A stretch of DNA of 64,000 nucleotides from Xiphydria camelus (GCA_963678675.1 OY783198.1:3539001-3603000); one strand, 5' to 3'. Numbered from the stretch's first letter, positions 21,760 to 33,529 are shown. The notes: generated from the letters alone by a model not told the origin. Numbers and translations: made by a program.

Positions 21760-23085
21760 CGTAGCGGACCGGGTGCGCCTACCGATACGGAACCAGCTGC
21801 GCTGGCGTGTGAGTTCTGCAACGGTCAGTATGTACGCTGTAGGCATTATACGCTCGGCTCGTCGCGGTAGTTACGACGGGAATAGTCGGACGCTCCAAGT
21901 GGAGAAGGCCCCGGTAGGCAACGGCGGACGCGCCTCCAGCCCCGGCGAGTGTAGTAGCGCGCGCCAAGAACGCCGGAAGCCCGCGCAAAGAATTCCGAAG
22001 GGACGGCGCGGACAAAGGGAAATATCGCCGCGAATTATTTGAGGGCCGCAAAGTTTATCGACCCCGGTTTAATCGCTCGGAAGGAATATTCGCGCGGTTC
22101 ACAGAGAGAGAGAGAGAGAAAAAAAAGTACGACGGGCACACACGTAGCGGCGCCTATAAATCGCACGAGGGAGCGAGGCTTTTTGTCTCCACCGCGGAAC
22201 CAGACCGTCGCGCGCATAGTTGGCGCGTACGTACAAACGCGCATAAACGCACGGCGTGATTATTTCACGCGATTCCCCGAGAGGCGAATTTCTCCTGCGG
22301 GATATTCGACGACTCGAAACGCACTCGATTAATCGTTTTCATTTCCGCTGAAAGCGCGCGGTGCGCGCGTCGAGAGAAACGATTTCACGGCACGCCTGGC
22401 GCCCGGCAGGACGGCGAGCGGTACCGGCAGGAGGAGGAGGAGGAGGAGGAGGAGGGAGAAACGAGGGATGCTAAACGATCATTTGTTTTATTCTCCTTTC
22501 GGCCGAGACTCTCTACCCCGGTCCACCCGAAGTCCGCGCCCGTGCCGTCCGTCCCCGGGGGTGGGGGCGATTTGTCGTTTTTCACTATACTCGGCGCCTA
22601 ATGGCCCTTTTCGCTTAAACGTCCCTGCGGGCCGTTCGGCGTGCGCGAGATCGATTTATCAAAGGGCCGCAACGGCGTCGAGGCTCCGAAGCCGAACCGC
22701 TGAGTGAGAAATATCATTGAGCGCCGGCCGTACGGCAGGCCGGCCTCGAAGAGAGAGGGGTGCTTTTCTCCCTCTTCTCCTCGGACCGTCCGAGGCGAGC
22801 GTACCATCCCTCCCCTCTATCTTGTTCATCCCCCTTTACCTTCCGACATCCTTTCCCCTCCCGCGCCTCCGTTATCGTTCCTCTTCGGTTATCTCTTTTT
22901 TTTCTCCGCGATAAACGGCCAACGCCGTTCGTACCGAGGTCCCTCGTTATCGCGTGGAATTTTTCGCATTTCCTTCTTTTCTTTTCTCTCCCCTCGGCGC
23001 TCCGTTTCCACATACGTACGCACCGAGGGATATTCGATTCGCGCGCGAGAGCGGCGAGTAGAGCGACGAAACCGACCGACGGACG
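21760..23085. other. CpG-rich unique sequence with simple repeats
   Basis: Contains a GAGA run (22103-22118) and an (AGG)n run (22429-22455). No gene recognised. Confidence 0.3.
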
Positions 23086-23088
23086 CGA

Positions 23089-23350
23089 TATAATAGAATA
23101 GAATAGCATTTATTGAGCTCTAGGGCGTACCCTCTAAGAGCTGATGGGAAAGCCAAATTAATACAAAAAGGAAATGAATTGAAAGTAAAAAAAGTAGCTT
23201 AAACTATAGTAATATTAACGACTAATGATAATAAGCAGGAATAAAAAGTAGCCGGTACAATGTAATACTAACGAAGATGGTGACAAGAGAGAGTAACAGC
23301 ATTGATAATGATGATTGAAGTCGATAACAAAGAGGAGAGTCGATACGGAG
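23089..23350 (-). mobile_element. 5'-truncated LINE 3' tail
   Basis: On the minus strand the sequence ends CTTAGAGGGTACGCCCTAGAG...AATAAATGC followed by ATTCT repeats. The same CTTAGAGGGCCCGCCCTAG-type motif closes the LINE remnant at 47.4 kb. This matches the simple-repeat 3' ends of non-LTR retrotransposons. Confidence 0.55.
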
Positions 23351-23529
23351 AGTGCCAGGTATAGTAATCGATATCGATCGGTGAAGGAAGCCAACGGTGT
23401 CTCGTGTAGTCGACGAAGTGCGTTCTACATCTCGTTTCGCTCGCGCCCCACGAAAGTCTTTCTCTCGATCTGATCTCTACTCATTTCCGTTTCTTCGCGG
23501 CCGTTGCGGGAGGCTTTCGCGCGTGAGAC

Positions 23530-23925
23530 TTGGTCCCTCTGCATTTTCATTTCTCCCTGTATTTCTTTATATTATTGAATTGCACGTGTTGTTGCATCTA
23601 TATGTATTTTTTCTCATCGCGTTACCTTGTACTATTCTGTATTTTTCTCTGTACTTGTTGTCGTGCTCTCAGGAGTCCTAGTCTCAGAGCTAATAAATCA
23701 TTCTTCTTCTTGTTCTCTTTCAGTTTTATTTATTTACTTATTTTTTTTCCCGCTTACTTCGCTGTTTTCGTTATATCTTCGAATTAACGTTATTTTTCTG
23801 TTTTTAGTGTTTTAGTTACGTTTTTATTCATATTTTAACGCAGAGTTTTCTCTCTCTGTATTCTTCTTTCGTATCTACCCTCAAGGGACTCTAGTCCCAG
23901 GATAAATAAATTGCTTCTTCTCTCT
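23530..23925 (+). mobile_element. LINE 3' tails, two adjacent
   Basis: Two similar endings, AGGAGTCCTAGTCTCAGAGC..TAATAAATCATTCTTCTTC (to about 23712) and AAGGGACTCTAGTCCCAGGA..TAAATTGCTTCTTC (to about 23915), each with a hairpin-like box before the polyadenylation-type signal. AT-rich 3' UTR-like sequence precedes both. No reverse transcriptase frame remains. Confidence 0.5.
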
Positions 23926-24420
23926 CCCTCACCACCTCCCTCTCACTCTCTGTCTCTCTCGTCTTCGGTATCCCGCGTCGAATTGCGCGGGTGTTAAAAT
24001 GTAAGCAGGAACGCGACGCGGGAAACGCCGTGACGTTCCGATCGAGCTCCGCGTGGCACGCGGAGCACGGTGTCTCCGTTACGAGTAAATTGTTTCCCCG
24101 ACGGCGCGCCGAATTGCGTCGTCTACCTAGTTTGCGTTTACGGAAATTCTACCGATTTAGTGCCGCGCCAGAGTTACCATGGATACTCGCGAAGCCGTCG
24201 CGAGGGAAGTTGTTTACGGCGATAACGGGGTGAGAGCGTAAACATTCCATTGTCGGTTGGTTACCGCGCGGGCGGTAGGTACCGCGCGACACGACGAAGG
24301 GCTCGTGGAAACGCGATACATTATAGAATTTACGAAGCGACTCATCCACGATCGTAAATTCCGCGTCCATCGACGATTATCTAAAGTATTTACCGCAACG
24401 CTATACATATGTTTGGATCA

Positions 24421-24855
24421 CACTGAGAGAACAAAAATAGTAAAGTTTACTATTTCTTTTAACTAATATATTATTTCGATGAGTTGCCAAGAGAATCATA
24501 ACCCAGCTTAATATTGTAGTAAACTGTAATATAATAGTAATATTAATCATGATTTTTTCTAGTAAGAATTACAATACTCTTGGAAACTATTTCGCAATAG
24601 TAAAATTTACCATTTCGAGTTAACTGAGATTTCATATAGTAATATTTATCACTTATTCGTGGTAATATGTACGATATGTTTACAATTACATATTTATAAT
24701 TTCCCATTAAATGGTTTCTTATTACGATAATTATTGCACTTACGGCTACTGAACGAGCCGTAATATAGTGTTAAAAAATGGTATCATATAATTACAACCA
24801 TTTTTACCCAGCAACACACAGGGTTATTTTACTCTCGTCTTTTTTTCTCAGCGCA
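24421..24855. mobile_element. MITE family N
   Basis: Ends CACTGAGAGAACAAAAATAG and CTTTTTTTCTCAGCG. AT-rich interior with repeated TAGTAAAGTTTACTAT-type words. No coding sequence. Confidence 0.55.
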
Positions 24856-24859
24856 CACA

Positions 24860-25585
24860 GACAATGCCGTTCAAATTAAATAGCTAAATTTCTGCATCCA
24901 AATCGAGCCAACATACATTTCTGGTACGCCATATTTCCCTCTGTATACGTTCTATCGGATCGAAACCACCGAAAACCACACGTCCAACTGGTATGGGGAA
25001 ATTACGCGTCGACCCGCGGGTCGACCGACGCTTTTGAAATAACGATTGGACGCGAATTCTGATTTGCATGAGAACGTACCTTCTCCCTCCGATTCCAGCC
25101 CCTGAATACGTACGTATATATACAGATTTCTGATAGACCACAAATATGGTACATCCATACGCGCGTCCCCCCTCGCGGACGAATTCCTCCCCGCCCGTCC
25201 ATCCGTGCAGATCAGTCGCGCGAAAATCCATCGTTCGTTCGCTCGCCCGAATTCTTGGCAATCGTGGCCAACCCCTCGCCGCCCCGGCGCTAATACGAGG
25301 CCCGCTTCGGCGACGCGTAAGGATAACGCTCGATACGCGATTACATCGCGCCTCTCCGCGCGTATATTACGCTTTGTCGAGCAATACACGCCCCCTATAC
25401 GCGAACGCACAAACGTCAAACGCGCCCGCTGATCGATGGGGATCGACGCCAGCACGACCGATGACTCGATCGAAATTCCTCGTCGTTTCCATCTCGCGAA
25501 CTCGAGACGACGATCTTCGAATGCGCGTATCGCAGGCGAGGAAAGAACGAACGACGATCGATTCGTACGGATCGTAACGTCATCG
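24860..25585. other. Unique GC-rich sequence
   Basis: No gene recognised. Frames on both strands look compositional. Confidence 0.3.
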
Positions 25586-25589
25586 CGGA

Positions 25590-26041
25590 AAGTACTCCCG
25601 GCGTCACGGATTCCGTCGCTGGCAATTTGTTAAAGTGTCATTTTCAAACATAGGTACCAGTCAACGATCAATCGATTCTCGTGATTTTTCATTAACCAGG
25701 AGAAACGCCGCCGCAGCTATAACGAGAGCATGAGAATCAATTGCTCATTGGCGCGGTACACTGAAAAAAAACAAATTTGCCCGACCGAGGTAAACGTGCT
25801 TTTGGATAGTCCTGAGAGCACGCTTATTCGATTCAAATGAATATCGATCATATTCAAATGACATTTAATTAAATCAATAATGTTTATATTCGTCGAAACG
25901 GTATTAATTCGCATCGAATAAATGTGCTCTCGGGACTATTACAAAAATACGTTTATTTCGATCGAGTAAATTTCGTCGTCAGTGTATGTTTATAGATGAC
26001 ATTTTAAAAAGCCACCGGCAGCAGACTCCGCGACGCCGAGA
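25590..26041. mobile_element. MITE family H, copy 1, split by family E
   Basis: Left part (CGGCGTCACGGATTCCGTCG, then AGTGTCATTTTCAAAC) and right part (GATGACATTTTAAAAAGCC, then CGACGCCGAGAGTACAC) are inverted halves of one element, separated by family E at 25759-25984. Confidence 0.65.
25759..25984. mobile_element. MITE family E, copy 1
   Basis: CACTGAAAAAAAACAAATT to TTTCGTCGTCAGTG, flanked by TA on both sides. Long inner inverted halves share ACGTTTATTTCGATCG, GAATAAATGTGCTCTC and GGGACTAT. The TA flanks fit a Tc1/mariner-type mechanism. Confidence 0.7.
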
Positions 26042-26263
26042 GTACACCCGGCGACTCGGATTCTGAGCCTCTGGTGACTTTTGCAAGATGTCAGTTTTAA
26101 ACGTACTAACCTTGATCAATCAATTCTAATGCTTTCATCAGCCAGGATAAACGGCGCTATAGTTAAAGAAAGCATCCGAATTATTTGTTCATTGGGTGGT
26201 GCCTTTAAAAATGACATTTTCCAAAAGTCACCACGCTCTGAATCCGAGTCGCCGCGGGTGCAC
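26042..26263. mobile_element. MITE family H, copy 2, head-to-tail with copy 1
   Basis: A complete copy of about 220 bp with inverted ends GTACACCCGGCGACTCGGAT and ATCCGAGTCGCCGCGGGTGC, then GGTGACTTTTGCAAGATGTC-type sub-termini. It abuts copy 1 directly. Confidence 0.75.
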
Positions 26264-26990
26264 ATTCATAGCGCGGGGATCCGCGCGATCGGCGCGACCA
26301 GACGCTCGCGCGACGGCGTGCCGTAAGACCGTCCCGCATATCCGGCGGTAATCGGGCTCGCTGGGTCTCGGAGTCGGCGCTCCCCGCAATTAATAACAAT
26401 CGGGCAAACTTCTCATTCGAGACACGCGCCAAACTCGTAAACCCGCGTATAAGCCCGGGTCGCGCTCCCGCCTCCTGCCGCGCGAGCGCTAAGGGTCGCG
26501 TTCCGAATCGTGGATTATCCGACACAGCTGCGCCGGGGTTGTTCCTTCCGCCTCCCACCGACTCGATCCGCTAGTCTCGAGACGCGTCGGAGAATTAGTC
26601 GTCGTCCCGTTTGCGCGGCTATTCGTCGATTCATCGATTCGCTCGCGCGGTTCAAAGGTCGGCCCGCCGCGCGAGTCGCGCTCCAGCTCGCCGAGGCTCC
26701 GCTCGGCGCGCGCTCGCGGTCTCCGCTACCGGAGAAAGCCCACGCTTAAATTAAAACGGTAACGAGTTCAATGAGATAATTGGTCCGTCGTTTTGGGAAG
26801 TTAATCGACGACGCAGGAAGTTGGAACCTGGCCAGCTTTGTCGGCCCGATTCGCGGGGGAGACGACGACCCCCCCCCCCCCCCGTGTCATGGAACAACGA
26901 ATTTTTATCGTTCGTGGCTGGCGCGTCCGTCGAAAGGAGGGAGAAGGAAGGAGTCGGAGGAAGACGAGCCAGAGACGTATTCGTCCACTG
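26264..26990. other. GC-rich unique sequence
   Basis: No gene recognised. Includes a 14-base C run near 26870. Confidence 0.3.
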
Positions 26991-26993
26991 TAC

Positions 26994-27139
26994 ATGAGCC
27001 GTATAGGTATTTGCAAAACTCACTCTTTGACAAAAATTAAAAAATCGAGACATATATAGGTATACACCACCTGTCTCAGAATATTATTCGCGATTTTTAA
27101 ATTTTTGTCGAAGAGTGAGTTTTGCAAATATACGACTCG
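26994..27139. repeat. Palindrome of about 145 bp
   Basis: Arms ATTTGCAAAACTCACTCTTT and AAGAGTGAGTTTTGCAAAT continue into AAAAATTAAAAAATCG and CGATTTTTAAATTTTT with a spacer of about 42 bases. Probably a small MITE. No second copy was noticed. Confidence 0.65.
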
Positions 27140-28090
27140 TCTATCCGACGACAATTATTGCTTCCGACGGGATAGACCGGAATCGATCACCGGATGATTT
27201 CCATCGTCACGCGTCATCGAACTCGCGACGACGGATCGCCGATGAATTTTTGTGAGCGCGCGAGGAAGGGACGCGCGAGCGTCCTTCCCTCGACGTACAA
27301 CTCGAACGCGTGGACACGTACGCGGTCGTATTTCCCGATATCGAAGTTTCTCCGTTCGACGGTGCGCGGACAAAGCCCCCCCTTCTCCCGCGTCGCCGTT
27401 CTTTTTCCCAGCGCCACGTCCGCCTCCCTTTCGCGTGGACGCGATAAACCCCGCGCCCCTCCGTCCCTCGAGCGACGTATGTATTCGACCGACTTCAAAA
27501 GCTTCTCCCTCTCTCCTTCTCTCTCACCACATCTTCCCCTGCCGCTTCCTCTTCCACCGAGATATCGCTAAACGAAACGGATTATTTCGATCTTCTCCGC
27601 GACTCCGCGACGCGAGGAACGGGTAGGAAAGGGAGACGGGCAAAGTTTGAGCGCGCGCGCGAGTAGGTAGTTGGAGAAAGAGTAGGGAGAGAGTGGCGAG
27701 AGAATGCGAGCGCATCGGCGAGAGGCAGGAGGAGGGCGGAGGAGGAGGAGGGGGGAAGAGCGCGAGGACTAATTTGCCCCGAGCTTCGGCAGCCGTGCGA
27801 CGTAGTAGGCGTATATAGGGCCACGTGACCGAGAGAGGGGTTAATTGTGGAATTAACCTTAATTATCGGACCCTCCGTACACTCTGCGTGCGTACTCCAT
27901 TCTTCCTCTTACGAACCTTCCTACCCGACGACGACGACGACCGCCGTGAAGCTTGCTCGCTCGCTCGCTCGCTCGCTCGGTGTCGCCGGGCGTTATAGCG
28001 AAACGAAGAGCGACTTTGTCCCCGACGCGCAATCCGGCGACGGATCTGCGTCGTGCCCTGAAAACTCGGTAGATGTTCCAAGTAGGTATA
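27140..28090. other. GC-rich unique sequence
   Basis: No gene recognised. Contains a (CTCG)n run at 27955-27979. Confidence 0.3.
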
Positions 28091-28094
28091 CTTA

Positions 28095-28565
28095 CACTGA
28101 GAGAAATAACTTGGTCAATTTAACCAAAATCCTGGAGAAGATGACCAGACCGTTTAGTGAAATATGGACCCTCTCGCCATCTGTTTGGTTAGACTGGCCG
28201 CTTTTTGGATAGAATAATTAAACGTTCACTGAAATAAATAAATATAACTGTGTGACAACTATTTTGGACTCAACTGCTCAAGTTTGGTAACCAGTTTTTG
28301 TCGTTGTCATTACTATTTTTTAATTGCCAGAACAAAAGAATTGTCGCGACAACTATATAAAATTGGTGCTGATTACATAACTTGAGCAGTTGAGCCCAAA
28401 ATAGTTGTCGCAACTACTTGTTCTTCTCAGTCTTTGGTTGGAATAACTAGACATTTGGTTCGAATAATTAGATATTTGGTTCAACCGACCGGTATTTTAA
28501 TTAATTAGAATAGCTAAACGTGTCCAGCTAGACGCGTTTTGTCATTTTAACTGAATTATTTTGAT
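28095..28565. mobile_element. MITE family A, copy 3, interrupted
   Basis: Starts CACTGAGAGAAATAACTTGG. Family A words TTTGGTTGGAATAACTAGAC and TTCGAATAATTAG lie in the right half. The left half ends near 28227, where another element is inserted. Confidence 0.65.
28228..28431. mobile_element. Palindromic MITE nested in family A
   Basis: CACTGAAATAAATAAA to TGTTCTTCTCAG, with inner arms TGACAACTATTTTGGACTCA and TGAGCCCAAAATAGTTGTCG. No coding sequence. Confidence 0.65.
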
Positions 28566-29040
28566 TCCGATCGACCCGCTTTGGGTGACGGTACTTCAAT
28601 ATTGAATCGACCGTAGTTGAACTGTACGAACGGATCTTCTCGTTTTGCCACGGAGCGCCAATTAAATTTAACTTTCACGGCAAAAAACACTAAGATTCAC
28701 TCGAAAGTTTTAGCTGCGGTTGACTCGATTGAAGTACCGTCACTCTCTGAGTGGGTCGATCGGAAACATCGGCCGCAGTCGTCGGCTTCACATTTTGAAA
28801 AGTGCGTAAGTCCAAAATGACTGTTGATTATGTAAGAAACAAGCAGTCTTGCAAATTAAACTGGTTTTTGGAAGTATTTTGTTGTGAAGTTTTTTTATCT
28901 AAAATTATGAACTTTTCTTTGATAATCCCATGTATAGCTTCTGAACTTCTTAGAATAAGAGACACTGATTTTAAACAGTTTCTTTAATCTACTGCAGAAA
29001 CAGTCATTCTGGACTTATGCGCTTTTCACGTGAAGCCGAC
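28566..29040. other. Unique sequence with a loose inverted repeat
   Basis: GACGGTACTTCAAT (28585) and ATTGAAGTACCGTC (28728) are inverted copies, which suggests another decayed MITE. No gene recognised. Confidence 0.35.
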
Positions 29041-29043
29041 GCG

Positions 29044-29451
29044 GTGTACTCCCATTGGTGATTTTTTAAAATGTCATTTTAAAACATATCAGCCAACGAC
29101 CAATTAATTATCACGCTCTCGTTAGTTGCACTGAGAAAAAAAAAAGATTAAAATTTATTCTGTTAGAAGGATAATCTGAGTACGAAAGATAAAACAGATG
29201 AAAAATTATCCTCTTCCAGGGTATAAAATGTAACCTTCTTTAGGATAATTTTCGATCCATTTTACCTTTCGTACTCAGATTATCCTTCTAACGGAATAAT
29301 TTGCAATCTTTTTTTTTTCTCAGTGTACGGCGGCGTTTGCCCTGGTTAATGAAATTGACCATCGGTCGGTACGTTTAAAGATATACTATTGATCTTAGCA
29401 AAAGTCACCGGCGATATAATTCACCGCGATAGAATTCGCGACGCCGGGAGG
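29044..29451. mobile_element. MITE family H, copy 3, split by a hairpin MITE
   Basis: The left half (GTGTACTCCCATTGGTGATT, then AATGTCATTTTAAAAC) and right half (AAAAGTCACCGGCGATATAA, then CGCGACGCCGGG) are separated by the element at 29129-29325. Confidence 0.6.
29129..29325. mobile_element. Hairpin MITE family I nested in family H
   Basis: CACTGAGAAAAAAAAAAGAT to TTTTTTTTTTCTCAGTG. The element is almost one long hairpin, with arms including GAAGGATAATCTGAGTACGA and TCGTACTCAGATTATCCTTC. Confidence 0.75.
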
Positions 29452-29536
29452 AATGCGCTATACGGCGGAGAAAAGAAACGTCGAAAAGAGAAGGGCATCG
29501 ATACACCAGTCGTCTCTTTCTAACGTCGCGACCTTC

Positions 29537-29542
29537 TTTATT
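29537..29542 (-). terminator. Probable lipocalin poly(A) signal
   Basis: AATAAA on the minus strand, about 440 bases after the lipocalin stop codon. Confidence 0.4.
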
Positions 29543-29979
29543 GTATTCCCATATTTATACACACACATCCGTTAAGCATACGCGATAAGACCTCGACAAT
29601 CGGCGCAGTAATCGAGAGATTTGTACAATAAATAAAGACTCTAAGAGAGAGAGCGGTCCGTGAGAGGTTACTCCCTCGGGGTGACTCCGATCGTGCGAAC
29701 CACGCGGAGACCTTTCCCGCTCGATAACGCGAACGCGATTACACTCGCGCGTAAACTCGTCCCTCTCCGCTGTGCGACGGACGGACGGACGGACGAAACG
29801 GCGGAGTCTACGGTGGAAGCGCGGCGACATTCCATCGCGCGAGAACGCTCGCCGCGTTTACGTCTCCGAGCCGCGCGCGCTCCGGGTCGGTCCGTCTCGT
29901 TCTCCGCGAACGCATCGACGACGGGGACGCGGTGGCGGCGCCTCGCGATATTTCCGCGGCGCGGACCGACAGCGGGCGC

Positions 29980-30299
29980 TTACCGCGAGAGGCTCGATTG
30001 CGCGAGCAGCGCGGCGAGAAACGCCAGGAGAGTCGTCCAGCGCGCGCGGAGGCCAGCGCCGCCGCCGCCGTTGGCGCAGGTCTCTCGGATGCCGTGGAGC
30101 CGCAGCTTGCGTCGCGCCAGAAGGTTGTGCACGCCGCGCAGGTTGTTCTTGTCCAGGACGTGCTCGCGCGACAGCAGGACCGAGTAGAGCTGGCCGTCGG
30201 GGTTGCGCGAGCAGAAGGTGAGGACCACGTGCGACGCGACCGCTTTCATCACGCGGACGCTGCCCTTGAACTGGGTGTACGCTTGCTCGGTGAGGCTGC
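29980..30299 (-). CDS. Lipocalin, exon 3 (C-terminal, possible GPI signal)
   Basis: This exon completes a 227-aa lipocalin. It opens after GATTCGCAG in the phase left by exon 2 and encodes GSLTEQAYTQFKGSVRVMKA, two further cysteines (residues 151 and 196, giving four with 29 and 74) and the tail HGIRETCANGGGGAGLR followed by a hydrophobic segment (about 210-222) and a five-residue end. Small residues, then a hydrophobic run at the very C-terminus, resemble a GPI-anchor signal. Grasshopper Lazarillo is a known GPI-linked lipocalin, so membrane anchoring is plausible but unproven. The four cysteines fit the two disulfides of ApoD-type lipocalins. The gene shows no break; the ligand cannot be told from the sequence. 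Confidence 0.78.
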
Positions 30300-30570
30300 C
30301 TGCGAATCGGGAGAAGCGTCAGGACGCGCGTAGCGTTGCGCGGAAACCGGGGTGGCTGTGGTACGAGGGGGTGTGTCGGTGAGAAAAAAAATAGGGTAGA
30401 TCTGACTAAATCAGTGGTCACGGGGCGGGGGGGAGGCGGATCAAGTTGCTCGAACCGATAATATGCTAGGAATTGATTACAGCTTGCTTTCGTCAAATAG
30501 TTTTTTTATTATTGTACAACTGAATTATTTAATTCAAGCAACTCTCGATCGGCGTTCTCCCGTCCACGCG

Positions 30571-30839
30571 GAGCAAAGAAAAACCTGGTCGATCCGACGA
30601 AGATCCTGGAGACCACGACCAAACCGTTTGGCGAAATACGAATCCTCTCCATCTGTGTCTCTCGTTTGACTGGCCATTTTCTGATTGGAATAGGTAACTA
30701 TAGACACGTAGTTGAAGTAACTAAATATTCGGTTCAACTTTTATCTTTGTTGGAATAAACTGGTATTTTGGTTGGAACAACTTGACTCATTTATCCGGAT
30801 ACGTTTTGTCATCTTGACTAAGTTATTTTTTTTCAGTGC
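30571..30839. mobile_element. MITE family A, copy 4, in lipocalin intron 2
   Basis: Ends GAGCAAAGAAAAACCTGGTC and AAGTTATTTTTTTTCAGTG. It shares GACCAAACCGTTTGGCGAAA and TTTGGTTGGAACAACT with the other family A copies. Confidence 0.65.
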
Positions 30840-32150
30840 ACGATCGCTAATTTAGTCGAATCTACGATACTATTTTTTTCCTCTCCGTGCAGGCTACCTA
30901 AACGATACGCTTGCCGACACTCGACACAGTTGACATTGACGCCATCCGATAACGAATGCGTTGAATGGAAAGAGACAGAGGTACGTGTCCATGACTGCGA
31001 GTTTAATCCGCTTGTGGTATCGATAACTCTATCGCTCGTTCCGCTACACCCGATCTCGCGTACGTATCCCCCTTCGGATCATCCCCTATTTGCGCACGAA
31101 GACGCGGTTCTCGGCGGAGCGAGGGAGAGAATCGCCTTTGATCGTCGATCGAAACGACGATCATCGAGCGTGCGAGCCTCTGCGGACGAGTCTCGCGGAA
31201 CGAATATTCGTTTCTGGTACATATGTATACGCGCGATCTCGAGCGTCGATGATTCGCGAGGCACCCGCATTTCAAATCCGCCCCACCTTCGACTGCGCGC
31301 GCGGAAGAACGGTTGAACAGACTTTTGGACCGTCGATATCTCGCGGACTGCGTTTAGCCCAATTTAATCCACAGCAGCCCGATCCGATTGCGAGCCGCTC
31401 TGCGCGCAAACCCCCCTCGCGAGTTGGACAGCCCTGCTGATTCATTATCGAGCTACGCGGACGCGCGGTACGGATCGGTCGTATCAATTGAACTCGCGCG
31501 TCCTCTCCCACGTCGGCGGAACGCGAGCAACAAAGTTTCATACGTCTCGAGAGAGCGCGAAGCGCTCCGAAGAAATCCACGAAAAGTAATCATCGACACG
31601 GCGATCGCGTTACCGTGTCACGGTGGCGCTCTAGGTCAACTCTCTACGTCGTTCCGCGGCGGTTCCGGTCTGGATTGCCACTTCTGCGAGAGGATTTTGT
31701 AAAGAGCATTATTTCCATAGTTATTAACGAATAAATAACAGTGAACTTAAACGGAATACGAAAGGGAAATGACGTGGGATGACTGGGACGTGCTCGTCAC
31801 AGTGCTATGTATAAATATTTTCTCACCTTCGGGGGTAATGGAAATTTGTATTACTTATATATCAGAGAGAGTTCCAATTTTTGTATGGAACGCGGTATAT
31901 CGATAAATGACTGCGTGTAAAGTGTATTTTAATCGATGAAAGATCGTGTAAATATAAAGAAATGTGGTTTTAAATGGTACGGGCCTTTGAATTCAGCAAA
32001 TAGGGGATTGAGCGTCTGCTGTCTACTTGCGATTACGGCGCTACGGCAAGATCGAGCCAGACTACTGAAATCGCGATTGGACGATGCAACTGTACGACGG
32101 AAAGCTGTGACGTTGAATAACGTTATTGAAAATTGCAGAAGCAATTTTCT
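30840..32150. other. Lipocalin intron 2, unique part
   Basis: CpG-rich then AT-rich sequence without a recognisable gene. Confidence 0.35.
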
Positions 32151-32255
32151 ACCGAATATTTATGAGCGCGTATAACGTATTTATATGGTTCAACAAATTG
32201 TTTCCACATTTCTCAACCCGAAATTTCGATATCGATCGCCGGCGCGTATATCTAC

Positions 32256-32496
32256 CGTTTTGCGGGCCGATCGATTTCCAGTAGCCGGGATTTCCGACTT
32301 TATCGGCCACCCAGAACGTGTATTCCAGATCGCCGAGTCCTTCGCTCCACAACAGCCTCAGCTGAGATGAACCCTTCGCCTCCAGTTTGACGACGGGGCA
32401 GGTGTCGACGACCATCGTGCGTACGGCGTCCGGCGGCTTGCCCGGATCGCCCCTGTGCTCCAGGATTTCCACGATGTACCACTTGCCCATCATGGA
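32256..32496 (-). CDS. Lipocalin, exon 2 (GxW motif)
   Basis: The exon follows TCCTTTCAG and encodes residues 42-121. SMMGKWYIVEILEH carries the lipocalin GxW motif (G45, W47) that closes the base of the beta-barrel. VVDTCPVVKLE has Cys74, and SQLRLLWSEGLGDLEYTFWV supplies later barrel strands. The donor is GTAGAT (phase 1). The motif order fits an insect ApoD/Lazarillo-like lipocalin, a secreted carrier of small hydrophobic molecules. It joins exon 1 in phase 0 and exon 3 in phase 1. Confidence 0.8.
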
Positions 32497-32499
32497 CTG

Positions 32500-33290
32500 A
32501 AAGGAGAAGAGAAACGGAGGGTGAACGCTGCGGTGGAAGATTGCGCAAAGGGGGGGGGGGGATGATGCGAGAACTGATAAAATCGATCGAGAGATAATTA
32601 CACGGTGTAAAATGTCAGGAACCCTAAAAATCGAAAGAACCTGAATTTTCAATGGCACTTGAGCACTTATATCGTGTGTCGATATTTATTTTCTCAAGTG
32701 AGCGCACTAGGAACATCCGAAAACCCTGACATGTACCATACGAGGCTAAACTTACTCGCCAAGAAAGGAACTTCGATCGCTATTGTCTCACAACCTATGG
32801 GGTTTTGACTGATATTTGTATAATGGTTTTTTGACGATTGCGTTTTATCTGCGATAAAGTCTTATATCGATACAGCTCAAAAATTCAAAAATAACGAGAC
32901 TGCAGGATGTCCCGCTCTGTACTGGCCAGTTGCAAGGATCTTGAAATTTACCTTCGGCCAGGCTTGGTCGGTACTCGAGTCATTTATACCGGTAGAAGTC
33001 GAGTCGGTAGTTAGAGTTGGTGTCAATTCCCCGCTAAATTTTCACCTCGTGCAAAAAGCAATAAAAGGGTTTGTCGTGCTGTAAAAGAAAATTCTTTGGA
33101 CAGGGTTTGTACCTGCCCAAGCACAGGTATTTTCCATAATTATTAATATTTTTATTAAAAAAATGGAAGATAAAAGTCATTTACTACAATATAATCACAG
33201 TAATCACAATATGTATGTACCCTTGTCGGCGCCATATCAATCAGGCTCCGCCCATATGTCAAAAATCCCAATATAAAGCTTTTATCCGAT
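32500..33290. other. Lipocalin intron 1, proximal unique part
   Basis: No gene or clear repeat. Includes a nine-base G run near 32555. Confidence 0.35.
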
Positions 33291-33293
33291 AGG

Positions 33294-33408
33294 TACGTGA
33301 TTATGAAAATTAACATACTCTCTAGCAAGAAATTTATAAGGGAAATTTCATTAAGAAATATATACATTTTCATAATTACAGAGAGTCTCTTAATTTTTAT
33401 AATCACGG
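33294..33408. repeat. Palindrome of about 115 bp
   Basis: Arms CGTGATTATGAAAATTAACA and TTAATTTTTATAATCACG, followed by TACTCTCT and AGAGAGTC. Probably a decayed small MITE. Confidence 0.55.
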
Positions 33409-33529
33409 ATTGGAAAAAGCTTTACATACAAGTACATTAAATATACAAATTTTTGTACAATGTACCCTTCTTATTGCAAATACAGTAAAATTTACCGTTT
33501 TTCCGTGATGGTTATGCGCTGAACCACCC

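Noticed and set aside
29660..30500. Long plus-strand Arg-rich frames and a 212-codon minus frame
   Set aside because: They are shadows of the CpG-rich lipocalin last exon. Only the frame 29980-30252, extended to the acceptor at 30299, carries lipocalin sequence.
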